Positions 39,480 through 51,489 are shown, numbered from the stretch's first letter. The stretch: DNA of 64,000 nt from Sapria himalayana (GCA_029783825.1 JAREIK010008136.1:54492-118491); one strand, 5' to 3'. Notes: generated from the letters alone by a model not told the origin. A program made the numbers and translations.

Positions 39480-41340
39480 TTTTCTATGTTTTACTTTGTA
39501 CGGCAGATGGTGCCTAAAGGATGTGGTTGTGGCGGAGGTTGACGTGGTCATAGAAATGAACCAAATTCAACTAGTATGTTACATCATGTTGCAAATCAGT
39601 CCCATCTCATAGCCACCATATCGAGACCTCAACATCACAATCACCATCTGCATTTCTATCACCATCACCATCTTTGAGACATCTACTATCACCTTTATGA
39701 AATGTAAGCCAACCACCAATTGTGCTTCCTACACACACTTTTTATCAATCTCTATCTTCTACACCATAGTTTACACTAATTATTCTCCCATTTACAATAC
39801 CAACGACATCATCAAATATCGTGCCTTCCTCTGTAGTCAATTTAAAGTATTGAGATTATGGATGAGAGGTAAAAGAAATATGTAAAAATAAAATAAAAAA
39901 AAATATTTTATGTTACTGTCAGAGGTTTTTTTTAAATTATTATGATTTGCTTGTTTTCAATGTTATTTATTTATTTGTACCGTTTTATTCCAGCTCACAA
40001 GTGTTCGACTATAATTACAAAGGATTTCAAGAAAATGGCTAATTCTAAAGCTTTCTCCTGGAAGAAAGTTTCTGAATCGACAAAAGAGTCATATTTTAAT
40101 GACTTTCAGGTAAAAATAACAAAACAAAAGCATTGAAAAATAAATATCTAATTACTTAACTTTTATATTGATTATTACGCAAGCAGTAAATAATTGTTTT
40201 CTTGTAGTTAATAAAATTTTTTTGTCATTTTTCTATTTATAAATTAGTGCACATTGGCACCCAAATTTGATGGAAAGATAAAGTCATTATGATAGATCAA
40301 AGCTGCTCAACGGTATTCTGGTTTTGTCCATAATTTAAAGAAAATGAAAGAAAGACCTGATTTTATATCCAAGGAAGACTGGCCCGAGTGGCTTAATTAT
40401 TGGGAAGAGCCAGATGTGAAGAAAAAAATCAAATATTACCACAAAAAAATAATGAAGTGAGGTAGCTGGACTAGGAACATGAATCTCTCGACACATTGGA
40501 GGTTCAAAGTCGAGCATTGAGTATGCTCAAGATTTGGTACAAATTTAAAATTCTAAACATATCTATATTTTGTGGTTGTCCTAATAGTCCAATAAATAAA
40601 ATCTCTTCATGGTTTTATTAATTTAGTTACATCTTTTTATCATTTGTTTTTTTATGACTTAATAAAAACAAATTCTAGGGTGGAGAATTGAGTCGAGATC
40701 CAAATTTTATGAGATTTTCAAGAAGATGCATGTGAAAAAAGTGGATGGTCAGTATGTCGACAACAAGTCTCAGATGATTGCGGTAAAAAAATTGTATTAT
40801 TAATTAGATTTTATAAAACTACAGTACATTATGAAAATTGTTTTGAATTCAAAATATTTATTTTATTTTTCGTATATCTAGAATAGTTTTTTTCTCTATA
40901 TTTATCTCAGGACCTAATGGAGGAACATGGACAACTGCTCATCAACAAGTTGAAAGTTCTATGGATCTTCAACCAAATGACTATGATCCTATTTTTTTGG
41001 AGACAATAGGAGGTCGAAAGAAGTTGAGAGTGTATGGAATCGGCTCTAAGGGAGTGGCATTTTGTTGATGCAGTCGTGCATCTAATTCATCTTCCTCAGC
41101 AATGGTGGATGAGGCAGTCGAACAAGCACTAGAAACAAATGAACGTATTTTAGTTATGGAGACCAAAATTAAAAAGAAGGATGAGTAGATAACTAATTTG
41201 ATGGAAGAAATGCAAGAAATAAAAATATAATGCAACAACAGATGTCCTATATGGAGTCATAGTTAGCAGCATTAGTGCAACAGATTGCATTCTGAGATCT
41301 AGCTACGAATCCTCACAGGAGAGGCTAACATTCCCTACAA
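39480..41340 (+). pseudogene. CACTA TnpA-like gene (Transposase_24 family)
   Basis: This follows tnp2 in the same orientation, the usual second gene of plant CACTA elements, whose product binds the subterminal repeats. Broken exons read GCGCGGG-type glycine-rich sequence near 39510, then AHKCSTIITKDFKK (about 39990) and ESTKESYFNDFQ. After an intron come AAQRYSGFVHNLKKMKERP, FISKEDWPEWLNYWEEPDVK and, in the next frame, ISRHIGGSKSSIEYAQDL, the conserved HxGGS stretch. KKMHVKKVDGQYVDNKSQM and VYGIGSKGVAF follow, then a coiled-coil-like end ALETNERILVMETKIKKKDE. Several stops (for example near 40455, 41067 and 41188) make it non-functional. Related copies of its last exon lie at 53.8 kb and 57.2 kb. 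Confidence 0.82.
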
Positions 41341-41850
41341 ATTATGAGGATGATTGAGTATGAAAATTATATATGAACTGGTATTTATTTTTGTCTATGT
41401 GTAGAAAATAATTATGATATTTATTTGCAGGTTTCAATTTTTTTTATTCTGGTTTTGTTCTTTGCTTTTCTGATTAACCAAATTATGAATATTTGCAGTA
41501 CACATTATGTGAGGCAAAAAAAAAATTCCGATTCAAAGCATTCAGACATTACCACGGTCCTTCTAGTGATTGGGTCTCATATTTACCGATTTCATCTTTA
41601 TTAAAAAGAGGGCTAGCTTATCTTATCTATATTATTCTAAAAATATTTTATTTTTGCGCTCTCTTTATCTCTAAACATAATTACTAGATATCTTTTGGAT
41701 TTTTGTTGAAGCTGTATCACAATCAAATTTAATTTGTGTTTTTTTATGTCAATAATAGTTGTTTTTATATATTTGTAAATATGTTTTTGTGTCTCAAAAT
41801 TTTTTGGGTAGAGTTTTAGCCTATTATAAGTATGTAAAAGCCTATTTTTA
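41341..41850. other. Trailer of the TnpA-like gene, with the first 140-bp direct repeat
   Basis: AT-rich, no coding sequence supported. From about 41705 to 41850 lies the first copy of a direct repeat whose second copy is at 42848-42993. The best-conserved part is GTTTTAGCCTATTATAAG followed by TATGTAAAAGCCTATT. Confidence 0.7.
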
Positions 41851-42225
41851 GTAGCAGTAGTAGTGGTAACAATGACAGCGATGGTAGAGGCGGTGACATC
41901 ATCAGCGGTGGCATCGGCGGCAATGGCAGCAACTGAGGCAGCTGCGGCAGCAACGGCAGCACCGGTAGTAGTGGCAGAGGTGACATTAGTGGCAGCATCA
42001 ACATCAGTGACAGTTGTAGCAATGGTGGCAGCATCGATGGCGGTGGGGGCAGCAGCAATGGCACCGGTAATTGCAATAGCAGCAGCTGTAGCACCGATAG
42101 TGGCAGCAGTGGCAGTGGCAATGGCATCGGCAGTGGCAGTGGTAGTGTCAGTGGTAGTGGCAGTGGCATAGGTAGTGGCAGAGGTAGTGGCAGAGGCAGC
42201 GGCAGGGACATCGGGAGTAGCTGCA
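41851..42225. repeat. GC-rich (GNN)n trinucleotide tract
   Basis: About 375 bases of GGC, GCA, GTA, GTG and GCG triplets in the same phase, much richer in GC than anything nearby. Plus-strand reading gives Ala/Val/Met repeats and minus-strand reading gives Leu/Pro repeats; both open frames are products of the triplet pattern. It begins exactly where the first 140-bp direct repeat ends. Confidence 0.92.
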
Positions 42226-42239
42226 ATAGCAACAAATGC

Positions 42240-42445
42240 TGTATATACGTACGTATATAGTCAGTATATGCATACATATAATGCTACAATATTTTATGTA
42301 CATATAAGCTGAGTATATAAATGTACTCAATATATATGTATGCATAAAACTATAGTTTATATGTACATATACTGTAGTAATATATGTACAAGTGAAATGC
42401 TAGTATATATGTACATTTTACTACATCAATATATATTTACCAAAA
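42240..42445. repeat. Palindromic TATATGTACATATA minisatellite, copy 1
   Basis: Imperfect units of about 20-25 bases built on the self-complementary word TATATGTACATATA, separated by CTAGTA or CTCAGTA-like links. Longer arrays of the same word lie at 59460-59925 and 60690-61095. Confidence 0.85.
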
Positions 42446-42479
42446 ATATTTATTTATTTATTTATTTTGATTTTATTTG

Positions 42480-42848
42480 GTGGTTTAAATTTCGTACAGA
42501 TATGGTACCGAATTGTTTCTCATAAGAAGCTTGTATAAGTGCAGACATATTTCAGCAAATATTAAGCACCGTGACTCAGACAGCATTTTTGCAGCAGAAA
42601 GTTGATGATCGGAGGAGCAGAGGGAGAGAAGCAACGTCAATGCATTGATATATTATACTTTATGTACAGTCGGTAAATACATTGATTAATAAGATGTAAT
42701 ATATTTTTTGTTATTTTTTGTTTTAGTTATTTAAAATATTGTATTAAAATAAGTTATTAAATGATTTTTTTTGTTTAATTTAAAAGTTTTAATTATAGTT
42801 TCTGTTTTATAAAATTTAATTTAAAAATATTAAATTATTTAATTAAAT
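42480..42848 (+). pseudogene. Last-exon module of a CACTA gene, copy in the left element
   Basis: The segment starting GTTTAAATTTCGTACAG and continuing ATATGGTACC is homologous, along its whole length, to the reverse complement of 59070-59430 and to part of 60480-60660. Shared landmarks after the exon are TACATTGATTAATAAGATG and ATAGTTTCTGTTTTAT. The exon appears to begin after CAG with IWYR and to encode about 45 residues, but here the frame is broken. No function is assigned. The link with the palindromic minisatellite immediately upstream is conserved in all copies. Confidence 0.6.
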
Positions 42849-42993
42849 TTTGTTGAAACTGTATGATAATCAACATTTATTTGTGTTTGTTCATGTCTAT
42901 ATTAACTATTTTTATATATCTGTGAATATGTTTGTGTTTCTTAATTTTTTGGATAGAGTTTTAGCCTATTATAAGTATGTAAAAGCCTATTAT
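42848..42993. repeat. Second 140-bp direct repeat
   Basis: Matches 41705-41850, including GATAGAGTTTTAGCCTATTA-like sequence and AAGTATGTAAAAGCCTATT. The two copies flank the triplet tract, minisatellite and last-exon module. It lacks TG...CA ends and other LTR signs. Confidence 0.8.
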
Positions 42994-43074
42994 GTGATGA
43001 GATGGCGAATACCTTTTGAAAGAACAAATCATTCAATTAGAGGGGATTAGTGATTCTTAGCCCTAAATCTTTAG

Positions 43075-43812
43075 CCATTGCAACTCCGAAAGTGCGATAT
43101 GATCAAGCTTAGTCTTTCAAGGGTTTTCCGTACTTGTTGTGATAGGATTGTGTGTCTCATTTTCATTTTCTATTTGTGGGAGCTACATCTATGTCTACCG
43201 AGCCTGACACATGCATTGCACGAGCTTTCGGTTTTAAAATATAATGATTCTTCGAGGAATGTCATTTCTTTAATGGAAATTGGATTGTAGAAATAGCTAT
43301 CCTCCTTACAATGCTTCAGAATGCCCTTTTATATAGCTAGGATTTAATTGTCTGGGAAAAGGAAGAAAGGATAGGCAGTATCTTAGGCAGAGATGGAAAC
43401 CTACAGATTATCATATTCCAAGGCTAAATGTGCATGAAATTTTAGAAATATTGAGGAATAAAAGAATTATGTTTGTTGGTGATTCAATGAGTAGAACACA
43501 ATGGAAATCTTTGATTTGTTTGCTCATGTCGAATGTGGAAGATAAAACGAGTGTTTATGAAGTGAACAAGAATAACATAACTAAACAGATCAAATTTATG
43601 GGTGTCAGGTTTCACGCCTTTAATTTCACTGTAGAAATTTTTGGTTCCATTTTTTTGGTAAAACATGGCCGAGTTCCCAAACATTCACCTAATTGGGCCA
43701 AGTTAACACTTCGACTGAATATGTTGGATGACATTAATGAATAGTGGCTCAATTGAGATATTCTGGTTTTCAACATAGGGCATTGGTGGGTACCAGGAAA
43801 GCTCTTTGACAT
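43075..43812 (+). pseudogene. Captured fragment of a TBL (DUF231, PC-esterase) gene
   Basis: Trichome-birefringence-like proteins are Golgi type II membrane proteins that O-acetylate wall polysaccharides. The fragment has a hydrophobic segment (RIVCLIFIFYLWEL, about 43141-43182), then the PMR5N domain: ECHFFNGNWIV, YPPYNASECPFI, then after a stop GFNCLGKGRKDRQYLRQRW and DYHIPRLNV. Next comes the start of the esterase domain with RIMFVGDSMSRTQW (GDS at 43481-43489), MGVRFHAFNFTVEIF and DILVFNIGHWWVPGKLFDM. There are at least three stops (near 43331, 43742, 43754) and a frame change near 43263. It ends at 43812 in an intact-looking splice donor, GACAT/GTAAGTTTT, so genomic DNA rather than a cDNA was copied. 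The C-terminal DxxH part is absent. Confidence 0.9.
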
Positions 43813-45835
43813 GTAAGTTTTGCCCAAAAACATGAACTCAATTTTTCTAGTTGTCTCTCTTAATCATTTAAAAATTCCAGTTAGTTTCTCCATTTTTCTG
43901 TGGTAAAATACAAGTATGAATAAATTACCAACTTGGGGTGAACGTGTTCATTAAAAAAAATATATGATTGATAAAAATACTATTTTTAATAATTGACACA
44001 TGTAATGATAGAAATATCATGTCATGATCTCATCGAATCTTATCAAGATGGTTTATGAATATATAATATATCTTGTATACTCAGCTTAGAATAAAAAAAA
44101 TGATGACCATTATAGTGCTAAGTAAAAATGTTTGAGCTTGATCTTGAATAGAAGTATGTACAATATTACTTAACCTATTTTATTTTGTATTTTTTGTTGA
44201 ATTGAAAATTAATATTATATGTTTTATTTTTACTTAGAAAATGCCATTGGAAACTATGTCTATGATTGCATCATTGTCACAATAAAAAATTTTTTCAAAA
44301 AATTGAAAATTCACTTTCTCTAATCAAATATATAATTTAAAGAAGCTCATAAATTAGAGTATTTATGACCTAACAATTAATCTTTGCACAAAATCATCGA
44401 ATAATTTTTTTTATCTATTATTTTTTTAAGAAATACAATTATTTATAAAAATAATAATTTATAATACATTTTTTTCTTTGGCGGTTGATATCAAACTATA
44501 ATTTGAATAATCAATCTCATGTGTATCAGTATGATCTCTAAAAAAATATGAAGTATTAGAATTTCATTAAATATTAAATTTTTTAAAGAATAATGTTCAT
44601 ATGTAACTATCTAGTATAATCTCAGAAATAACTTATTATTTTGATAATATAATATATTTGATAATAATTTTTTGATAGTGAATTTAAATGTACTATCTAA
44701 GAGTTTAATTTTGCAAAAATATTTATAATATTTTTTTTGTCAATATAAAATTATATTTTGATGACCTATAATTATAATTTCAAGAATGTACCTAAGCCTT
44801 ACAAGGTATTTTATTTTAAATTATATCAGAAAAAATTTATTTCATATATAGTAATAAAAATATAATATTTATGAAATAACATGAAAAAATATAAAGCAAA
44901 CAAAAAATTAAATTTTTTTTGGGTGGTTGTTTTATGAGGTTTTCATTCTCATGTTTTTTAGAATAATTATTTTTTTTATTTAAAATTAACAAACAAATCA
45001 CTTGTGATAACTTATTAAGAATAATAGTATCTAGATGGATTGAAGGTCATACATTTCTTCTCGCATGATATGTTGTCAGTCATAATGTAAGGGTGCGTTG
45101 AAAGAAAATTTGTGGTATCCCTAATTTGATTGAATAGGAAATTTTGAGTAAGATAAAATCTCTTTGATAGGATATCTAGTATAACTTTGTTATATCATTC
45201 ATAGAATAATTGAAAGATTAAATTTAATAAAATCATCTTCATGATCATTTAGTCTCTACAAGACATTTATCAATGATTTGAATAAGATGTTTTCTCATCA
45301 TATTTTATCTAAGATGAAAGATATCTTGTTCTTGAATTTCATGACCGTTTGAACTCAATAAATCTGATTGATAGAAATAATACCTAGAGAGGAATTGATG
45401 GGCAAAGAAACTTTTATATTAATTTTTTTTTCTTTTAATCAGTACAAGCTTTAACATCTTACTATATTATTGGAAAAAAAAAGAATTATAAGGATTTAAA
45501 ATCTTTGATAATCTGATGCAATAACTTTGAAAGATGCTAAGAATGGAGATACACAATTTTTAGAGAACCTGTAGAAGCATTTATATCTAATTGTCAATGG
45601 ATAAGTCTTCAATGGTTCATCATCATTAACAACTAAAATATAATCCTAAAAAACCATCATCTTAAAGAATAAACTTTAACACTAATATTGTATATATTTG
45701 TAATTGGTGAGTACCATTTATTCACTTTTTAAGTACTCAAATATTTATTGAATGCATACTCAATGATAATTAAATATTATTTTCTCATGTCTACAAAAAT
45801 TATTTTCAAAATTGGTACTTTCAAATACTCCGAAA
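43813..45835. other. Intron remnant and AT-rich DNA without genes
   Basis: The first few hundred bases are probably the start of the TBL intron. The next TBL exon was not found. The rest is AT-rich. A stretch around 45085-45300 (AAGGGTGCGTTGAAAG) resembles the start of many MITE-like elements, but no inverted partner is evident. Confidence 0.5.
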
Positions 45836-45948
45836 CACTACAACAAAAAACATAATCAATGATGCTTAAAAAGCGTCATTATATATATAAATATATAATG
45901 TCGCTTATCGATAGCGTCATCCGCTAGCGTGACATAAAAAGTCTATAC

Positions 45949-46086
45949 ATATAATGACGTTTTTTGCAGCGTTGAATCATACCTTGACGCTAAAATAAAG
46001 TGTCATTTTTATTAACAATGATGCTTTATTTTAGCGTCAAGGTATGATTCAACGTTACTGCAAAAAAACGTCATTATATGTTGTAG
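45949..46086. repeat. Long foldback and inner terminus-like end in element C
   Basis: Two arms of about 60 bases (45949-46008 and 46014-46078) pair almost completely; the arms include ACCTTGACGCTAAAATAAAG and its complement. Just after the second arm comes GTTGTAGC, which resembles the element terminus read outward. So 45836-46086 has the form of a small element with CACTACAAC-like ends. Confidence 0.85.
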
Positions 46087-47690
46087 CTATCTAAATTTTT
46101 TTAATACTATGACACTTAGTAAAAGCATCAAGGAAGATTATGATTTAAATAAATTTAAATTTAATAATTATTGTAAATATATTTTTACCTGTTATTGTAA
46201 TACTGCATGCACATAAGAAAACATTCTTTACAATCCATACCAAGAATACAGTTTTCAAGTACAATGGGGAACTCGGACTTTTTACTAATCAAAAAAATAT
46301 ATATATAACACAATTTCAACATTCATTTCTTAAATTCAATTCAAAATTTCTAACATATGCAACCCAATTGTGCCTTAACTCCATAAAACTGGTTCCTGCT
46401 AGCCTGACAAAGTTGAGAGTTAATTTCAAATAAGGTAACCTGCATACAAAAAGATGAACAATAAATACTTACACTTGCTGAAAAAAATATATTATAGAGC
46501 ATTGGAAAAAAAATAGGAATGATAATTACATATCATAAAAATAATTTATATAACAATTGACATATACGATTAAACAAATTTAACAACAACAAAAACAAAG
46601 TTAGTAGTAATGGATAAAATATAAAGCAATAGATTTATCAATTATGGCATAAAAGTTGATAAAATTTTTTAAAATACAAAACAATAATAATTCATTTAAA
46701 ACCTAAAGGTGTGTAGTGAGTTTAAAGATCTCACAAACAAATTGAAAAAACTACAAAAACCAATTAAATATCATAAAATGAAAAGTTAAATTACTTGTCA
46801 TCTTCCCAACACATCAAAAAAACTCGATGAGATGCTATGTAATGTAATTTCAAGTTCTAATTGATTACACAAATATTGTAATCCAATCAACATATAGTTT
46901 TAGATTCATTATTAAAATATTGGCTGCATGAAAAAAAAATTTGTGCCTTAAAATAATTATTGTGTTTTATAAGGGTGAAAATGTAATTTACACTGTTGTG
47001 GTAAAGTATTGAAGCCAAAAGTCGAAATCAAAATTTTTTTCATTGTCAATCTACAACAAAAAATCTATGGTTGACATCATAAATAAAAATAGTATGAAAA
47101 CAAAAAATTCTAATTACATATTCAAGTTTTGAATATTTAATTAAAACTAAGAAGTAATAACTTTGATCTCATTAAAAAAATACATTTATTATCACAATAG
47201 TTCATGGACCATTCCAAAGTTGGAAGATCTCCTAACTTGACCAAAAAAGTTTACCTTTAAACGCCTAAGAATCATGCATACAATATACTAACGTAATTCA
47301 ACATATGAAAATTATAGAAATATAATGAATGTGTAAGGAAAATACTAAAATGTCTTCAAATGATTATGTCGAACAATTTACCTTCAGTCGTAGTTTGGGT
47401 CAAAAGAGATATAAATTACGAACCTCATCAAAAGTTAATGTTGTAAATCCCAAAATTTGTTCATGCTTCAATACAAAAAGGTGTCCCCAATGCTTTTCAA
47501 AATGCGGAAAGTATTAATTGAGTCACCAACATAACCCATTCAGATCATACTTCATCCAACTCATCTTTGTTGTATGATTCCTTCCCATTAAACTGTTGAA
47601 AAGTAAAGTATTATCTTAATCAATAAAATTGGAAAACTAAAAATAACTGATATATTGAGAAACAACAAATCAACACATCCCTTTGATGTT
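46087..47690. other. AT-rich part of element C without supported exons
   Basis: It lies downstream of the minus-strand protease remnant. A 62-codon forward frame at 47329-47517 does not resemble a known protein. I see no repeat or RNA gene. Confidence 0.5.
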
Positions 47691-49020
47691 AGACATCCTT
47701 GATCAAGTATGATATCTCTTATATCTCATCACATAGTATCCACATTCAACACTACCTTTGTCTTGGGCACTTAATGTAAAATAAAATCAATATATATATA
47801 TATGGAGTTACTTGCAAGTCATATTGTAAAAAGTTTAAAATTAAGCAGAAGACACTAAATATTATATTACTCAGTTAATGAGTTATGTACCCCTAGTACA
47901 ACCCAATTAGGCTCTCTTTTTGATGATATATGTTTTTTAAAGTGAAGATTTCTTTGAGCCTACATTAAGAAAAAAATTTATGTTGCCACAAAATGCTTCA
48001 TTCTATAATAAGAAGGGAAAAACTTACATATTAACAATGTCTTTAAGATCATCTGCTGGTTGATGATGCAAGGAATCAAGGTAATAAGCGAGCACAGTCC
48101 TTATTTCAAGTACCACTAATACTCAATGACAACTACAAAATTAACTTACCCTGGGTTATATGGAATAAAAACAAAATCTGCATTATTTGCATTCATCAAC
48201 CGATTAGCTATAACCCTTGACCTATTTTTCTTACTTGCTTCTCCCAATCCAGCTTTGGAAACCAAGGTTGGATTTACAAAAATAAATTGCTCTACCTCTT
48301 TAGCATCAACCTTCTTTTTATGCAAATGCCTGATTTAATTTCACACAATATTTAAAAATTATAATATTTTAATTTAACTAATATTAAATAAAATCGCATA
48401 AAGAAAAATTAAAGCATAAATAAGATAGTTAAAATAAATGAAAAACATATTAAATTTTTATCTTACCATATATAGAACAAAAGGCAATTAGATGACACCT
48501 CTATTGATGATATAATGATATCCATGTTTTCTTTCATTAGGAAGGTCTTAAATGACTGTCCAAAAACCCCTCTATGATTTTACTACATCTACGATCTCAT
48601 CCTTTAACATGCCCAACTAATGTAGCAAAGTTCTTGATATCTACAAGATTCTATCATTTAAACTCAGTGTTCTCTCTCTATTACTATGTTTCTTAAATTT
48701 CTTTGAATCCTATCAAACATAAAATATTTTTTTATAAATAAGAATTATCCTAGATAAACTAGTATTATATTATTATTAAGAAATATTTTATTTAAAAAAA
48801 ACACATACCTGGATGCGAAGAGTAGTAAGAATGAAAATTGGGCAGACCATAAAATTTGATGCCCAATAGCATCTCCAATAGTGGTAATTTGGCTTGGAAT
48901 AGGTATAGGAAGTAATGCATTTGGATCATAAGAAGCATCCACGGCAACAAGGAAGTTAGCACCACATTCAAGTATCATAGTTCCAGCTGCGACAACATTT
49001 TCTTTTGTCCATATGGCCAA
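47690..49020 (-). pseudogene. Ulp1-like (C48) protease gene of CACTA element C
   Basis: On the minus strand the first exon (49020-48745) reads ECGANFLVAVDASYDPNALL then PIPIPSQITTIGDAIGHQI, a segment found N-terminal to protease domains in CACTA-encoded plant proteins (DUF8039-like, by recall). The next exon (about 48338-48126) gives FVNPTLVSKAGLGEASKKN, then SRVIANRLMNANNADFVFI and IPYNPG. A frame change leads to YYLDSLHHQPADDLKDIVN (about 48080-48030), the LDS motif that holds the catalytic Asp. At 47765-47705 comes QDKGSVECGYYVMRY, whose Cys (47742-47744) corresponds to the Ulp1 nucleophile. The expected His-Trp after NPG is missing, and frames do not join, so it is probably inactive. Similar protease genes in plant CACTA and MULE elements are known. 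Confidence 0.78.
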
Positions 49021-50100
49021 TTGACAATCCTTTCCTGTAAAATGAAACTTTGTTGTTTAGTTATATGCAATCATCTAAAGTTGATAATTTCCACGTAGAA
49101 AAGAATTAGTTAGACAAAATTGAGTTATCATTACTTAATGAGCTTATTAATATAATTTATCATGCTAACTTATATTGTAATATTACTTCTATATTTTCAT
49201 ATCAACTAGCTAAGTTGATATGAAAATTATGAGTTTGTGATACCACATTTATATTAAAGAACATAATATTATATAAAAATCTAAAGTATACTTAATATCT
49301 AAGAAGTTTCAAAACTTAATTGAAAGATACTCCAAAATATAATAAAATTACTTAAAAGTTAAAAGTGACAAATGGAAAGAGACACTCTCTAAGCATTTTG
49401 TCTTCTATTGTGAATAAAAATGAATTCATAGATAATTCACAACTTCATAAATTTCTAACTATAATGATGATGTTGTAAAGAAGAAGAATCATGTGATAAT
49501 AAAGATGCCCTAGGCCCATGATGCCTCAAAAGAGTCTTCCAATATACTTATAAGCCAAAGTATCGACACTTCTATTTATTTGTTAAATAGAAGTCGAACC
49601 ACAATCATAATACATCTCACTCCAATTGAAATCTAGAGTTGAAAGAAGCAAAAAGTAATCATTGGAGAGCAAATGAAAGTTTACATTGCTCTCAAATATC
49701 CAAGCATAAAAGAAAGAAATTAGGTAATTCTCTCATATAATGGGAAATGTCTTCACTCCATCAAGTCTACAAATGTCACTAAAGATAACTCGAATTTCAC
49801 TAATATTCAACAAATTTGCTCAAAATATATATTTATTAAAATCTCTATAAAAATACTCAAATATGCATAACACAATAGTGAATACATGAAAATATCTCAA
49901 AAAAGTTAGTAAATAAAATGTCAAATAATAATTCAAGAAAAAGAAATAATCATTATAAGTCACTACTTACTTGCATGGGGACATTACCATATAGGTTCTC
50001 ATGTCTTGGTGAGCATGAATAATATACAATTAATTTATTTTCAAACATAATAGAAAATCACTTAAAAAAAGCTTAATGATTGGAGTTTCTAGTAAAAGTT
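49021..50100. other. AT-rich part of element C upstream of the protease remnant
   Basis: No coding sequence that I can support. It lies 5' of the minus-strand gene and may hold introns or the promoter. Confidence 0.45.
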
Positions 50101-50101
50101 T

Positions 50102-50235
50102 ACTGTGTTGAATTATAAGTTAGAAAAGGCTAACATGGTAGCTGATGAACTAAGCCATGAGATTGAGCTTGATGTAATCAATAAGCTTCAATATCTAAAA
50201 AAAGAATATATCAAACAAGACTACTCCAAGATTTA
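50102..50235 (+). pseudogene. Ty3/gypsy polyprotein scrap (RNase H to integrase linker)
   Basis: A short frame reads NYKLEKANMVADELSHE, close to the YxPGKANVVADALSR motif at the end of the gypsy RNase H, then ELDVINKLQYLKKEYIKQD. It is only about 45 residues, with stops on either side. The GC-richer DNA that follows (50236-50640, with three imperfect GTCATAAGGCAGAATT copies) could be non-coding retrotransposon sequence. Confidence 0.55.
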
Positions 50236-51489
50236 ATTTCTATTTCATTGATATAATATGTCATTGAAGGAAAGATTCTGAAAGATTATGAAATAAGGGA
50301 GTTACACAATGTCCAGTGCCACAATAATGTTGATTCTAGAAGATTTTATAAGATTCTAGAATATCCAAGCTTAGCTCAGCAGTATGTTTGGGCCCAAGTT
50401 CAATTGATGTTCTATAATTTTTTATGTTTGTTTGTTTTTTACAATATAAGAATATGCCATAAGGTAGAATTGTCATAAGTAAAATATATCTATCTGTCAT
50501 AAGGCAGAATTGTCATAAGGCAGAATTTTTAATGTTTGGGTACTAGAGAGCACTCGAATTGTCATAAGTAAAATAAATTGGAGAAGAAGTTTGCATTGAA
50601 TCAGAGATAGAAATAAGAATTTTCAAATCACCACTTTCCTCGAGACGGAATCCCAGAAATGACTGGTGCCAAACTAACAAATAGCCTCGACACCGTGGAT
50701 TGGTATTCTCTGATGAAGGAAAAGGTTTCTAACAAAGGCAGTGCTTATTGTGTCAGTTCAGCCCAACTCTTCTACTGTGTTAGCCAATTTCTCCCAACAA
50801 ATAGAGCTTATAATACTGCGTTTATAATACTACATTTAATGATAAATTACTCGAAACATGTTCACATTCATTAATTAGGTTAACGATAGCGAAGAACTGA
50901 TACAATTATAAACTTAATGGAGAAACTTACAGGATGCTGCAAATATGGCCAATGATTTCAAAGATGCGAGCTTGAACCCGAGCTGTTGGAAATGGCCGAA
51001 CGTGATGAAGAAGAAGCGCAACTCTTTCTAGCGATAGATTATTCAATATAATTAAGTTAAAAATAATATTAAATTTTTCACATAATTATATTAAATCACC
51101 TTATATTTATTTTTTATTTTTATTTCTCTTAGGGATAAAATAAATATTAACAAATTATATTTTAAAATTAAATATTATTACTTATTTTATAAATAAAAAT
51201 CGCAATTTTGAATGTATAAATATTTAGATATTTTTTAATTTTATCATAAGTTTCTGTTTATTTTTAATAAATAATTTTGAACTAAAATTTGATAATTTTT
51301 TTTATTAATCTAGAGTAAAAATAAAAATATTATTACTTATAAAAAAATAAATAAGAAATTTGTTACAAATCTATAAATTCAAAATTAATTTTATCACATC
51401 CATGACATAATAAAAGTGACAAGGTTTATAATTTAAAGCCCCTTTTTCCTTGGAAAATTTTAAGGAGTTAAGCAATTTTCCTAACCTAT

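Noticed and set aside
41816..42277. Leu/Pro-rich 153-codon frame (minus) and Ala/Val-rich frame (plus)
   Set aside because: Both follow from the GNN triplet repeat; kept only as a finding about the tract.
41705..42993. LTR retrotransposon with 140-bp LTRs
   Set aside because: No TG...CA ends, primer-binding site, polypurine tract or retroviral coding sequence between the repeats; the internal block is CACTA-related.
45085..45300. MITE starting at AAGGGTGCGTTGAAAG
   Set aside because: No inverted partner or target-site duplication could be found.
48126..48338. 70-codon forward frame
   Set aside because: Shadow of the minus-strand protease exon that carries the IPYNPG motif.
50659..50874. 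71-codon forward frame in element C
   Set aside because: No recognisable domain, antisense to the element's own gene, and the end is AT-rich; not enough to call a gene.
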